The translations under genes were made by a program, and so were the position numbers. A DNA stretch of 64,000 nt, taken from contig OX359291.1 in the NCBI GenBank assembly GCA_947179395.2, forward strand, positions 19,145,123 to 19,209,122. Reading direction: 5' to 3'. This DNA is from Pulicaria dysenterica (Eukaryota; Streptophyta; Magnoliopsida; Asterales; Asteraceae). Position 1 is the first letter of the stretch. Each line of letters begins with the position of its first letter. The notes below the pieces were generated by a model, which saw only the letters and a list, made by a program, of their open reading frames with translations, did not search any database and was not told where the DNA came from. Below, piece by piece: positions 47,612 to 59,247 of the stretch.

Positions 47612-49330
47612 ATGGAAGCTAGGGAGGTACCTAGCGACACAGACCCAAAAACTCTCACCACTCAAAACACATCAAACCCAACAACGGGGCAAACCTCCAC
47701 AAATAACGAAGTATCATTCGCTGACGGAGTGCCCGCATCCCCTTTCTCAGAAGAAGAAGAACCTTTTGCCGAAGGGACCCCTTCGTTTCTTTTGCAAGCA
47801 GCACTTTCAGAAATCTCACCAAGGTACACGCCTGTTGACTCAACCACCTTGACCACCCGAGTAACACCAGTTGGGGGTCCTATACCTAATTACAGATTCG
47901 GAAATGGTTCGCAAGATACCCGTAACTTCATTCGAAATAATTATGTACTCGTCAAGGAATTGATGGAGGAGCATGAAAAAGAACTACGTTTTGTTAACCT
48001 GCAAGCGAAACAAGCCATTGAAAGAAGAGCGAAGCAATCATCGAGAACTTTGGAAGCCAGGATGATTCAGGACACACCCGGAGCAACGGAGTTGGTAGGA
48101 CAAAGATTGTTTCGAAACCAACTAGACGGAAACCCTACCCCGAGGTCTCGAAGCAACGTCATGGGACTGGAGGGGCGCCCTACTGGACAGAGCTATGAAG
48201 ACGAGGAGCGAAGCGAAGAGGAAAAAGAAGAACAGGAAGAAGACGATCTAACGCAACCCTACAGACCGAAGGAAAGTACCAAGTTCACCAGAAGAATATC
48301 TCATTTCCTTTTCCCTAAAAAGATAAAGATGCCAAGTCATGTTAAGACGTATGAAGGGCGAACGGATCCAGAAGACCATCTGAAGATATTCGAAGGAGCA
48401 GCGGAGGTGGAATTATGGTCGATGCCGGTGTGGTGTCACATGTTCTCGCAAACCCTGATCGGACCAGCCAGGGTGTGGTTCGAACACCTCCCGAATGAAT
48501 CCTTAGACAGTTATGAAGACTTACGAAGACGTTTCTTAGCGAACTTCATGCAGCAAAGAAGACATACTAGGGATCCCATAGAGATTCATAATATTAAGCA
48601 AAAAGACAATGAAACCCTATGGATGTTTATGGGAAGATATCTCAAAGAGTGCCAAGAAATAGGAGGGGTAGATGAAACCATGAAGATCTCTGGTTTCATA
48701 CATGGTACGAACTGCAAGGAGTTAGTGGAGCAATATTGTAACAACATGCCGAAGACGCTAGATGAAACGATGGAAAGATGCAGAGCATATATCAGGGGAA
48801 AAGAGGCTGTGGGATATACGAGCGAAACATGGAAGAAAGGGACTCCGTCACCCAAAGCCTCGCTGTGGAAACCTTCCCCAAGGAGGAATTACAAACCCAG
48901 TTTTGAAAGTAAATTCGTCCCTGAATACAGGAGAGGCAGTGGGAGTTTTGTCGATCAAAGACGAAGCCAAGGGAGAGGGTCTCCGTACGCCCGAGGCGGA
49001 GATGGGAAGCCAATACTCCCACCTATGTCCAAAACCCCACACGAGATCCTGCTTACCGAAGACGTAAGCAAAAGTTTCTTAGCACCAAAGCCGATAAAGA
49101 GTGCTCCCGACAAAAAAGGTTTCGATCGATATTGTGAATTTCACGGAGACAGGGGCCATGACACCAATGACTGTTATCAACTCAAGAAACAGATTGACGA
49201 AGACATCAAATCGGGAAAGTTGTCCCATTTGTTAAAAGAGATAAGGCAGAATCACAATAAGGTAGGAGCGCGCCAACTACAGCAGAAAGCAAGTATAAAA
49301 GGAAGTGTGAAGAGGAGTTCGAATGGATGA
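47612..49330 (+). CDS. gag: Ty3/gypsy gag polyprotein, Tat-like
   Basis: 572 residues from ATG 47612, 74 nt after the primer site. An acidic N-terminus (EDEERSEEEKEEQEEDD) precedes the retrotransposon gag domain, seen in RVWFEHLPNESLDSYEDLRR and FLANFMQQRRHTRDPIEIHN followed by ETLWMFMGRYLKECQEI. Near the C-terminus is CEFHGDRGHDTNDC (49133-49174), a CX2HX4HX4C knuckle in which the second Cys is His, as is common in this gypsy clade. The frame is intact. It ends TGA at 49330, overlapping the ATG of the protease frame. Confidence 0.88.
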   Translation: MEAREVPSDTDPKTLTTQNTSNPTTGQTSTNNEVSFADGVPASPFSEEEEPFAEGTPSFLLQAALSEISPRYTPVDSTTLTTRVTPVGGPIPNYRFGNGSQDTRNFIRNNYVLVKELMEEHEKELRFVNLQAKQAIERRAKQSSRTLEARMIQDTPGATELVGQRLFRNQLDGNPTPRSRSNVMGLEGRPTGQSYEDEERSEEEKEEQEEDDLTQPYRPKESTKFTRRISHFLFPKKIKMPSHVKTYEGRTDPEDHLKIFEGAAEVELWSMPVWCHMFSQTLIGPARVWFEHLPNESLDSYEDLRRRFLANFMQQRRHTRDPIEIHNIKQKDNETLWMFMGRYLKECQEIGGVDETMKISGFIHGTNCKELVEQYCNNMPKTLDETMERCRAYIRGKEAVGYTSETWKKGTPSPKASLWKPSPRRNYKPSFESKFVPEYRRGSGSFVDQRRSQGRGSPYARGGDGKPILPPMSKTPHEILLTEDVSKSFLAPKPIKSAPDKKGFDRYCEFHGDRGHDTNDCYQLKKQIDEDIKSGKLSHLLKEIRQNHNKVGARQLQQKASIKGSVKRSSNG

Positions 49331-50710
49331 ACAAAGCAATAGAGTTCACTTCAAAGTGTGACGAAGTGTTGTCACCAGGACCCGTCATTGTAAAGGGGGA
49401 AATAGCAGGTTATGAGGTACACCGTATCTTTATAGATAGTGGGAGTTCCTCCGAGATCATGTACGAACACTGTTTCAAGAAACTCCATCCAAGGGTCCGC
49501 TCTCTGTTGGTCGAAAACTCAACCCCACTAATAGGTTTCTCGGGGGAAGTAGCTTGGCCGTTAGGAGAAATCACACTCCCAGTAATTTTTGGCGAACCAC
49601 CGCTCAATCGGAAGGTTCATCTCAAGTTCGTGGTAGTCCGATCCACCTCTTTGTACAATGTCATACTGGGAAGATCGGGTCTATACCAGCTAGGAGCCAT
49701 TGTATCGACACTCCATTCTGTCATGAAGTTCCCAACCCCACGAGGAATCGCGGTTGTACGAAGTGAAAGAAAAGAGGTCCGAGAATGCTTACAAATCGAA
49801 AGGGAATTGCGAAAGCGACGCATAGTGGGAACGGAGAGGGAAGAGAGGAAAATACGGATAAATCCTTACTTCCCAGAGCAAAGCATAGAGGTTGGGGGAA
49901 CACTATCAGCTGACTGTCAAAGCCGGCTAGAAATACTTCTCCGGGAATATCTAGACGTCCTCGCTTGGACACCTCAGGACATGACAGGAATACCCAGGGA
50001 GGTGGCAGAACATAGACTGGGAATCCCCGCATACGAGAAGCCAGTAGTTCAAAAGAAAAGGGGGCTCTCACCTGATCGGAGCAGAGCAGCATGTGCGGAG
50101 GTAGAAAAGCTTCTACACGCTGGCATCCTTAGAGAAGTGCAATACCAAAGTTAGATAGCAAACCCCGTATTGGTGAAGAAGAAAGACGGAAGTTGGCGGA
50201 TGTGCATAGACTTCACCGATTTAAACCGAGCTTGTCCAAAAGACCCTTATCCGCTACCAGAAATAGATACGAAGGTGGAGTCCTTGGCAGGGTTCAGGTT
50301 CAAATGCTTCTTGGACGCGTATAAGGGATATCACCAAATTCAAATGGCCAAGGAGGACGAAGGAAAGACGACATTTTTCACTGATAAAGGAGTATATTGC
50401 TACACAAAAATGCCTTTTGGTTTAAAGAATGCCGGTGCGACATACCAAAGATTGATAGACAGAATGTTCGAAGGTCAAATAGGGCGCAACATTGAAGCAT
50501 ACGTAGACGATATCGTGATTAAAAGTAACTCAGAAGAATGTTTGTTGAAAGATATCAAGGAGACCCTCACGACCCTTAGGAAAGTGAATATGAAGCTGAA
50601 CCCGAGCAAGTGTTCATTCGGTTTGGAAAAAGGTAAATTTCTGGGACACATGATAACTCCTCAAGGAATCGAAGCAAACCCAGATAAGACAAAGGCGGTA
50701 ATCACAACCA
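49327..50710 (+). pseudogene. pol: gypsy protease-RT, stop-interrupted and truncated
   Basis: An aspartic protease with IFIDSGSSSEIMYEH and the flap region VILGRSGLYQLGAIVST is followed by an RT N-terminus. An in-frame TAG at 50152-50154 breaks the protein just before NPVLVKKKDGSWRMC. RT then continues from 50170: DLNRACPKDPYPLPEID, FLDAYKGYHQI, MPFGLKNAGATYQRL and YVDD at 50500-50511, to FLGHMITPQGIEANPDK. Similarity stops at about 50705, within the region joining RT to RNase H. RNase H, integrase and the 3' LTR are missing, removed by deletion or later insertion. Confidence 0.88.
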
Positions 50711-52117
50711 CGCAATTATATATAAGCACTATATATATAAAAGTCAACCACGCAGTTATAATAAAAGTAAACAATAAACTGTGCTGTTAAGCACGCAGCC
50801 TGATTTGTTTAAACTTTCTCATTTACCCTTTGATTAATACCTATTAACCAAAAATGAGAATTATGATCTTCTAATTTATTTGACCAAACTAGTCTTTCAA
50901 CAAAACTTAAAACCTTGACCTCATTTAAAACTTGAATGAAATCCTCACGTCGAGTTTTATTACTAGTTTTCCAAAAACTTAAAACCGATAACATTGGTCA
51001 ATTAAATACTATCTTATTTGTTTCTCCTTAATATTATATAAACTTTATCCCTTTTAGAATTTATTCAAAACGACTAAACTAGTCATAATAAATTAAAAAC
51101 TAAAAGTATATATTTTAACTAAAACTAATTAAAATATATAATACTAGTTTATATAACATCTTTTTGTATTAACCTAAACTTAATAATCCTTTTGTATTAA
51201 TCCGGAAAAGCTATTTGGGCCGAGACCCCTGCTGAACCGAGAAACAAAAACTGGGCTGAGGCCCACTGGCCCTTAGCGCCTCTAACCCTTGCCGCGAACC
51301 CCAACTGGGCTGCAGGCTTCATGGGCCGTGGTGTTCTGGGCCGTAGCCCACCATGCTTCCGCTGGCCTTAGCGGCTCTAGCCATATGGGCCGTAGCCCAC
51401 TAGGCCTTAGCGCCGCTAACAGGCACCACCCGAACACGGTGATGATCTCGGTTTCCATTTTTTTTATTATTTTAAATACTTTTTAACTTATTAAAACTAA
51501 CTGTTTTAATATACTGATTAATTACTGGATTTAATTCAAAAACCAAAAGCTATTAATTATTAATATTAACAAAAACTTGTTTTATTAATAACTAATTATC
51601 CTAAAACTAAATATTAACCCTTTTAAACAAAGGTTTAAAAATTCCTGGTTAAGATAAAGTTTCAGATAAAAGGTTTATCCCTTTTAACCGTTTAAACACA
51701 AACCTGGTTTAAACTTTAACTGGTTAGAATCAAACCTTTTACTATCTGGATAAAAACAGAAAACTTGTTTTTATCCCTTATGGTTTTCGAAAACTTGTGG
51801 AGAAAGAAACAAGATGAAGTAGATCATTTAACCATTAAACAAACCAACAATGGATTAACTAGGTTTAAATAATTAAAACAAACTGTTTAATTTATCTTAA
51901 TCCAAAACTTGTTCTTATCCAAAAACCACAATCTTTTTTTAACCGTTTAAACTAACTGTTTAAACTTTCTGATTAATAGGATTAAACTGGATAACAAAAA
52001 CAAACTGTTTTGTTGCCCTTGGTGATTTTCGAAATAGGCTAGAGCAAGTAGAAAATCAAGAATCAAACCTTAACCCAAAAACAGATAAAACTAGAAACTA
52101 TGGATCATAGAGCCGAG
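50711..52117 (-). other. Non-coding internal region of a minus-strand LTR element
   Basis: It lies downstream (minus strand) of the primer site at 52118-52129, so it is probably the leader or body of a non-coding LTR element. AT-rich except 51215-51425, where GGGCCGTAGCCCAC occurs twice and CCTTAGCGSCTCTAR units three times. No ORF with a known domain. A repeated ACCACGCARTTATA lies at the junction with the gypsy element (50710 and 50747). Confidence 0.45.
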
Positions 52118-53107
52118 GCTCTGATACCACTGAAGGGTTTTATAACCTGACCAAACCACCTATGACACAAACTGGTCAATCCTGGGTTTGATTCCACTGG
52201 TTCAATCCTAAAAGCGGAACTGGATTGAACACAACCCTCTAAACCCCAAAAGGGTTAGGATCTTTAAAACTAACTTGATCAACATAGTTTCTTGCAAAAC
52301 AATCCACATAGAAGGGTTACAAGATTATACCTGAACAAAACCTTACGATTGCTAAAGATAGTCCACCACTACTGCAGCTCCGATTGAACTGGCTGCTAGA
52401 CCGCTCCTGGATCACCAAAACTCCAATTCTCGAAATCGAGAATGTGTGTGTGTGTACTTCTTTGCGTCGATCACCAAAACCGCAAACACCCTTGCGGTGT
52501 TCTTCTTTGTTCGACGGCAAGAGAGAGAGAGCCGAGAGAGTGCGACCGAGAGAAAGAGCGAGATCGAGAGAGTGTGGGAGAGAGTTGTGGTGGCTAGGGT
52601 TAATCCCTTTATGTCTCATCTCTAATCCTTAAGGCTTAAGGATATTATATAGGGATTAACTTGGACCTAAGCCCGTTTAATTAAAAGCCCATCTGGTTTT
52701 AATTAAACTTTCATCTCTTCTCATATTGACCCCCTGGACTTTACTAGTTAATTAATTAACTATTAATTAACTTAGTCCGTTAAATATTAAAACTTAATAT
52801 TTAATTCTCTTTAAATAATAAATAACTATTTATTATTTATTCCTTTCTAATAATTAATCCGAACTGGATAATTATTTATATCTCTCTTTTCAATAATTAA
52901 TTCTGACTGATTTAATTATTTACTTTTCTCTTTAATTAATCTAACTGATTAATTACTTTCTTTTTCTCTTTAATAATTAATCTAACTGATTAATTATTTC
53001 CACACAGATTATGGTGAGATCCAACTGTTCTGAATTGGGTGTGTAGTAGTGTGACCCTTTAGTCTCTTATAACATTGGATGCAATGTGCCCATTAATTAT
53101 CTCTGCA
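52118..53107 (-). repeat. LTR plus primer site, minus-strand element
   Basis: On the minus strand a unit starting TGCAGAGATAATTAATGG (53107) and ending AAAACCCTTCA (52131) is followed after one base by TGGTATCAGAGC (52129-52118), an initiator tRNA-Met primer site. Its start lies inside the gag reading frame of the neighbouring gypsy element, so it inserted there. GTGTGTGTGTG and a GA-rich run sit mid-LTR. No second LTR is visible. Confidence 0.65.
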
Positions 53108-53760
53108 CATAATCCAACACAGTTAACGAATCCCACCAAGTTGCAGCTTGGCCTTTCAACCTCCGAGTTGCAAACTTGACTCTCTCTGACTCCTCACAAT
53201 TACAGGCATCTAATGCCTTAACGGTTTCTCTCAACCAGTTCAAAGTAACATTCGGATCGGAGCTTCCAGAATACTCCGGTGGTTGGCAATCCATGAAATC
53301 TTTATACTGACATCTCGGTCTAAAACCTCCCTGAGATGGATACCAAGGAATGAAGAAGTTTTGCTGTTGAGGTTGGTGCTGTTGTTGGTGTTGTGATACT
53401 GGTGGGAAGGTGACAAATGGTAAAGATCCGAATGAAGTAGACATAGTACTGAATGGTACTGAAGTAAAGAAAGGTGGTGGTATGGATTGAGTAAATACAG
53501 GTGTCTCCCTAGGCATCTGTATGGTTTGGGTTTGCTGTGAGGAATGAGTCTGGTGTTGCTGCTGTTCCAACTCCTGTATTCTATCTCTCAGAGTTTGTAG
53601 AGTATCTTCCAACTGTAACACATAATCCTACTGTTCTGACTAACCATTGTGAGAAGTACCCGCTCTGTGGTGTTGTTCTTTAACTACAGTTGAAGAATGA
53701 TTGTTGTTTCTTCTAGGGGACGCAGGGGTAGTTGTCTGGTTCACGTTGCAGCCATATTCT
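53108..53760 (-). pseudogene. gypsy gag, 5' part, truncated
   Basis: A minus-strand Gag N-terminus: a coiled coil (LEDTLQTLRDRIQELEQQQ), a Gln/Pro-rich stretch (SQHQQQHQPQQQNFF), then FMDCQPPEYSGSSDPNVTLN and the VKFATRRLKGQAATWWD capsid motif. The frame is cut at about 53108, where the minus-strand LTR begins. Upstream, in the same frame, two TAG stops near 53624-53643 and a further stop near 53745 break the N-terminal extension. Confidence 0.8.
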
Positions 53761-53925
53761 GTTCTATACACAACATCTCACAAGTTGTTAGATTTAAATC
53801 CGTTATTATAACACACTAACCACCCTCAAAGCTATACTACTAATTACCCACCCAGGGAACACTGGATTGACCAGAGCCTCGGTTCGAGTATTGCACAAAT
53901 CATTCATGCAAATCCTCAAACCAGG

Positions 53926-53937
53926 GCTCTGATACCA
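53926..53937 (-). other. Primer-binding site of minus-strand gypsy element
   Basis: The reverse complement is TGGTATCAGAGC, three bases from the LTR end at 53941; initiator tRNA-Met type. Confidence 0.85.
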
Positions 53938-53940
53938 ATT

Positions 53941-55978
53941 TGTAACACTGTACTTTTATATTAACATTAATTTGCGTGCGGAAGCTAATTACATATACTT
54001 AGACTTAAATTCAAAAGATAAATACAATGTTTGTCCATTTGTCATTTACAAAAGTACCACTACAGTGTTAATTACAAAACATGCACTAAACAAAACTTGA
54101 CATCAGGGTAATGGTCCGTCCATAATCCCAGTCATCATCATCCAAAAACTCACCACGGAGTATTTGCAAAACAATCTAGTGGGGAATTAGCACAAAGCTA
54201 AGTGAGGGAACAAAAATCTGAACATATACAAGGCAAACATGCCCAAACACATCGCTCATAAATCCAAGGAGAACCGGCGGTGTTGCAACCACCTACAACC
54301 AAAGTTGGCCAAAACCAAGGTTTACCGTTAGCCCTGCTAACATGGATAACATTATTAGCACCCTTGAATACAACAAATGCATCTCAAGATCTAATATTGT
54401 AAATCCCAAAGCAACAGGCCCAGCCGCTCAGCTCATGCTGATCTCCAAAATAACATGTATACAGTTCAAACAAGAGCATAGTATCAAATAGGATATCATA
54501 TCCTGTATATCCAAAGATATAAATCCACTCACCACAGTCTGCACTGATGGAGCACACTCAGTTGACTAACTCACTGAGCCTTATCAGTTCTTGAGAAGAT
54601 ATAAACACAAGTCAGTATATATCTCCTAATACTGATTCATAAAAAGTAATACACTTATTCATACATCACATGTATATACGCATTTCACATATATCACAGA
54701 TATAAAAAAAAAACAGTATGTCACAATCTGAATTGTTAATGAAATTCTATAAATCCCAAATTCCGCACATAACATACGGAATTATCATAATTCCGAATAC
54801 AAATTCTCCATTCCGAATAAGCAAAGGCAAATCATGCGGTTTTACATCAATTCCGAATAGCATTCAGATTCCTTTTCAATTCCGGATAAGCCAATTCCGA
54901 ATGTTAGGGCAATTCCGAATAGGTTCATTTCCAGATAAAGTTCAACTCCGAGCAAAGGTCAATTCCAAACTCGAGATCCAATTCCGAATAATGTAATTCC
55001 GATTGATATGATATTCCGAGTAAAGGCATATATTTAATTCCGAATGATCATTTAATTCCGAATATACGAAATTCCGAGTACAGATCAAATCCGAACATTG
55101 TCAATTCCCTATGTTCAACAATTCCGATCAAATGTAATTCCGAATGAAATGTTCCATATAAAGTTAAGGCATAAGTATTCAATATTAAATACATGCAGAA
55201 TTCATCATTTCCGGGCATATCATTCGGATTTCATCCAATTCCGCATACCATTGTTCGAGCTTCATCATAGTTTCAACACTTTATTCGGAAATTAACCCCA
55301 AATCCGATCAAGATGTTCGGAATTCATCAAATCCGTATACTTCATACCCAAATTCCGAATGATTCACATGTTTATGCATATTTTCGATTTCTTTTCAATT
55401 CTAACTGATATTGAACATATAATAAAATCAATGATTCCAGAATTAATCATAAACACATATATAACATAATTCAGCATTATAATCTAACATGCATACATCC
55501 TAAGATCATGTAATTCATCAAGCATTATTCGGAATTCACCTAAATAATCAAAACCGAATACAAAATTAACCATTTTGAGTTAATAATCTAACCTTCTAGA
55601 TCAGATACAGCAGAATTTAACTCAAATCAAATCGAAATTGGAAGTATGATGAATTTATTGTTCTTCTTTTCTTCTTCTCGGCCGAACACAAAAAAACACA
55701 CACACACACTTTGTTGTTGTTTTGCATGTATTTGGGAATGGTGGCAAGTGTTGGTGATTAAGTGTCACCAACTTGTGACTCCTAATGACCACTAATGTTA
55801 TTTTATTCAATTAAATGTCTATTCTAATTTAAATAAATAACTAAACAATTAAATAAATAAGTCACAATTAATTATCATATAAATCATAATGATAAATAAT
55901 CCACATAATCAAGTATTAGTTTCAAGATTAGGAACTTAATTACCTTAATTGATCTAAGCCCGTTAAGAGGGTGTTACA
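53941..55978 (-). repeat. 2-kb gypsy LTR (5' LTR, minus strand)
   Basis: The ends are inverted: TGTAACAC at 53941 and GTGTTACA ending at 55978. The primer site and gag follow on the minus strand, so this is the element's 5' LTR. On its outer side it abuts a LINE fragment, into which it appears to have inserted. It contains a dense ATTCCGAAT motif array. Confidence 0.85.
54750..55370. repeat. Array of ATTCCGAAT motifs inside LTR
   Basis: At least ten exact ATTCCGAAT words and many one-base variants (AATTCCGAG, AATTCCGAT, ATTCGGA), at irregular spacings of about 20-60 bp, with unrelated sequence between them. It is a dispersed short-motif array, not a tandem repeat. Confidence 0.85.
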
Positions 55979-56832
55979 CTAGCTCCAAAAGAAAACAGTG
56001 GATTGGGAATTAACAGTCTTAGGGCCTTAAACTTAATTTGCACTCCTTGCAAAATGGTGGTGGCGTCTAAAGACCGAAAATCTTGCATTATGGAAGCAGG
56101 TTATTTATGCTCTACATGGATTTAATCGTTCACAACAAGTTGACCCACTTGATTCAAGAAGAAGTGGGTGTTGGTCGATAATTGCATCCATTAATTCCTC
56201 TATAAATAATGTTAATCTGGATCTTAAAACTTTGTTTCAATGCTCCGGAGATGATCATCTTGTTGGGGCTTCTAGGTGGAGATGGGCATTAATATCAGAT
56301 TCCGGTGAGTTCTCTGTTTCATCATTGCAGATCGCCATTGACGACAGAGAGTCATTTAGAACTGGTGGCCTTGAAACTACCTGGTTAAAATCTATACCTA
56401 GCAAAATAAACACTTTCTTATGGAGGTTACAACATGAGAGACTCCCTACACTAGTAAACCTATCCAATCGAGGTGTTGACATGGTCTCAAATTCATGTTT
56501 TTTCTGCAAAAATGCACCTGAAACCGAGTACCACTTATTTTGCTCATGCGCTAGCATCTCGATGATGATCGAAGATTTTCGAAGATGGTGGAGGATCGAT
56601 AGGCCTTCCTTCTGCCTTCTTGAATTGGGGAGGTCTAATTGGTCTAAAGGGTAAAAAGTTGGAAGTCTTTTCCTCGGCTCTCTTCACTCTATGCTGGGCA
56701 ATTTGGAGGTGCGGAAATGACTTTGCTTTTGGCTCTAGCTCTCTACGAGATTCAAGTCTTATAGGTTTTGTTCAAAGCTTCTCCTTGCTTTGGATAAATA
56801 CAAGAGGATCATGGAAGAGCAAAATCAGTTAG
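55979..56832 (+). pseudogene. LINE ORF2 C-terminal fragment
   Basis: Reads GLGINSLRALN, then shifts frame near 56040, then AKWWWRLKTENLALWKQVI, and from about 56380 the RT zinc-binding (zf-RVT) region: WLKSIPSKINTFLWRLQHER and CFFCKNAPETEYHLFCSC. A further frameshift near 56640 separates the last part (LEVFSSALFTLCWAIWRC). It is the tail of a plant non-LTR retrotransposon reverse transcriptase; a GAAAATAATAATAATAATTA run at 56973-56992 may be the 3' tail. The 5' part is cut off by the gypsy LTR. Confidence 0.8.
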
Positions 56833-56994
56833 GTGAATTGGTGTTCAAACCCTTTATCTTCATTAAATATGTAATTTTTGTTTCTCTATATGTTGGTGTA
56901 ATTTCCTTTTGAACATTGGTGTATCTGTTTTCTTTCTAGCTCCTTGCTAGACTAATATATATGCTGCTGTTAGAAAATAATAATAATAATTACA

Positions 56995-58550
56995 TATTTT
57001 TTATTTTAGATTATATATTTTTATGTTTATTTTGTTCATATTCAATATAGTCATCTAAGCTAGAAAAAATATGGAATAATAGTTATTGGATAATGTAAAA
57101 TTTGATATTCAGATCACATTAAATAAGTAATGTTAATGTAGACAAGTTATTTTCGTTAAATGCAATAAACTTTTTTCTTGTTGCGTTTTTTTTCTTTTTT
57201 TTCAACAATAACAAAGGCAAGTAAGACGGAGATTCGGCATAACCATCACCCTACCTAGCAAGCCCGAAAGTTTATTAAATAGTACTACTAGTAAGATGCT
57301 AGCTAGCTCCAAACTTTATAGTAAGAGAACATAAGCACCAAGTACAATAAGCACTATAATATAAATACTAAAAACAAGAGAAAGGTGCACAACACATACC
57401 CATCTATCTTTAAATCCAGCAACATCCGAACGTTTACTAGAACCAAAAGAACGAAATGACTTAATTTGGTTGAAGATGCATGCTTCGTTTTCCTAATTTA
57501 CAACTGCTAAAACCTTGTTGCGTTTTATATATAAACATATTTTTGAACGGTTATCTCACTTTACTTATTAAGGTCAAACTGGCAACACCCATAAACATTA
57601 AACGAATAAGTCAAATCTATTTATGAGCTATTGCATAGATCTATCGCTTGTCTTTGTACCCCTTGCTTGTGAAGGCATGAATGGTATCCAACATGATATA
57701 TTAGTGAGTTTTCTTTAACATCAAAAATCTGGTGTTCTAAACTTCAGTTCTAATAGGTCAAAGACATCATAAATCAGATATCCAAACATGTTGGTCTAGA
57801 TTTCTAGAATCAGCAAAGTTTATATTTCATTCAAGCTTGAATCAAAGGAGTATGCATTTCTCTACATAGCTATGATTCTAGTTTATGATATTAGCTATTA
57901 ATTAATGGATAATTAATCCATTTTCTTTCATGCTAGGTACATCAAGAATCATGATTATTATTACGAAGTATGCTGCATCATAAGACAATATTCCATCTTT
58001 TCATCTCCGTGCCACCTCAGTAGTATAACAGTTTTTCTCTTGACTTCTTCCATGATTCTATCTTTCTGAAACTAAGGGTAGTGGTCATATTTCAATCTTA
58101 CCATCTCGCTTACTTTTTTAGAAATTCTAGGGTACCTTGTTAGGATACCACAGTTCTAAAAATTCAAAGAGTGTTGATTTGTACACAAAAGTGACCATAC
58201 ACAATAACTATATACATCATCAACGTGTAACATATGTATTAACAACTTGTATTTTGTTGTGTATAGCTAAAAATTATTGTGTATAAATCAATATAATTTA
58301 ATTTACAGCAAGCGAGAGTCAATAAAAGATTCAAAGATACAAGACTTGTCTATAAGATTAAAAGATACAAGACTTGTCGGTTTAAAAGTTTCTTATGTTT
58401 AATATTTTTTTAATTTAAGTTTCATAAGATCATGAGTAGTGATCTTTTCAAACCCAACCCAACCCAACTGAAATGACACACCAACTATCATATTACTTTT
58501 TTATTTTTTTCTCTTCTTACTAAAGGGCTCGTAATACAGCTGCATTTTGT
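56995..58550. other. AT-rich non-coding, nothing recognised
   Basis: No gene or element terminus was identified. Confidence 0.4.
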
Positions 58551-59247
58551 ATTGTAAGGTGGTGCCCCATCTCAAGTGGTTGTGGGTTCAAGTCTCGATA
58601 TAGATGTTGGAGTAGATTTATGAGTAGGTTGAAAGAGTTTGTGTTTGCTGTACAAAAAAAAAATCACACTTTTTCTTCATTTTTCTTTTTTACCCTAAAC
58701 CAATAACCCAAAACTGAAAGAAGGAACCAGAAAGGGATGATAACGGTGTATCGAAAAGTACCCGGAAACCCGAAGCCCAGGCCGAACACTACTGCGGTGA
58801 CCTATAGTAGATTTGTGATTTGTGTAAATTTTTATTATAAAAAATAAAAATGCGAGACTCGTTGAGCCCCGAGCGTAAAAAACCCAAGAAGAAGAAAAGA
58901 GGGCAGGTGAAGAAAAAAAGAGCGGGAACACAAAGAAACTGACACGTGTCAGACTACGGTGGGTCCAGGAGCCTTCTGCTGCGTATAGGTTGGTTGGTTG
59001 GTTTGTTTGGTTGGGGGTGGTGGTAGCTCATCGATTCTTTAATTTAGAGCAACTTATATTCATTTTGTAGACCTTTAATTTTACTGAAAATTTTCTTTTA
59101 ATTGGTAATTTTGTAAGGTGATGCCCCTCTCAAGTGGTTGTGGGTTCAAGTCTAGGTGTAGATATTAGAGTAGATTTATGAGTAGGTTGAAAGAGTTTGT
59201 GTTTGATGTACAAAAAAAATTACACTTTTTCTTTATTTTTCTTTTTT

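Noticed and set aside
54750..55370. Canonical heat-shock elements
   Set aside because: The ATTCCGAAT word has one base between TTC and GAA instead of two, so it is not a standard element.
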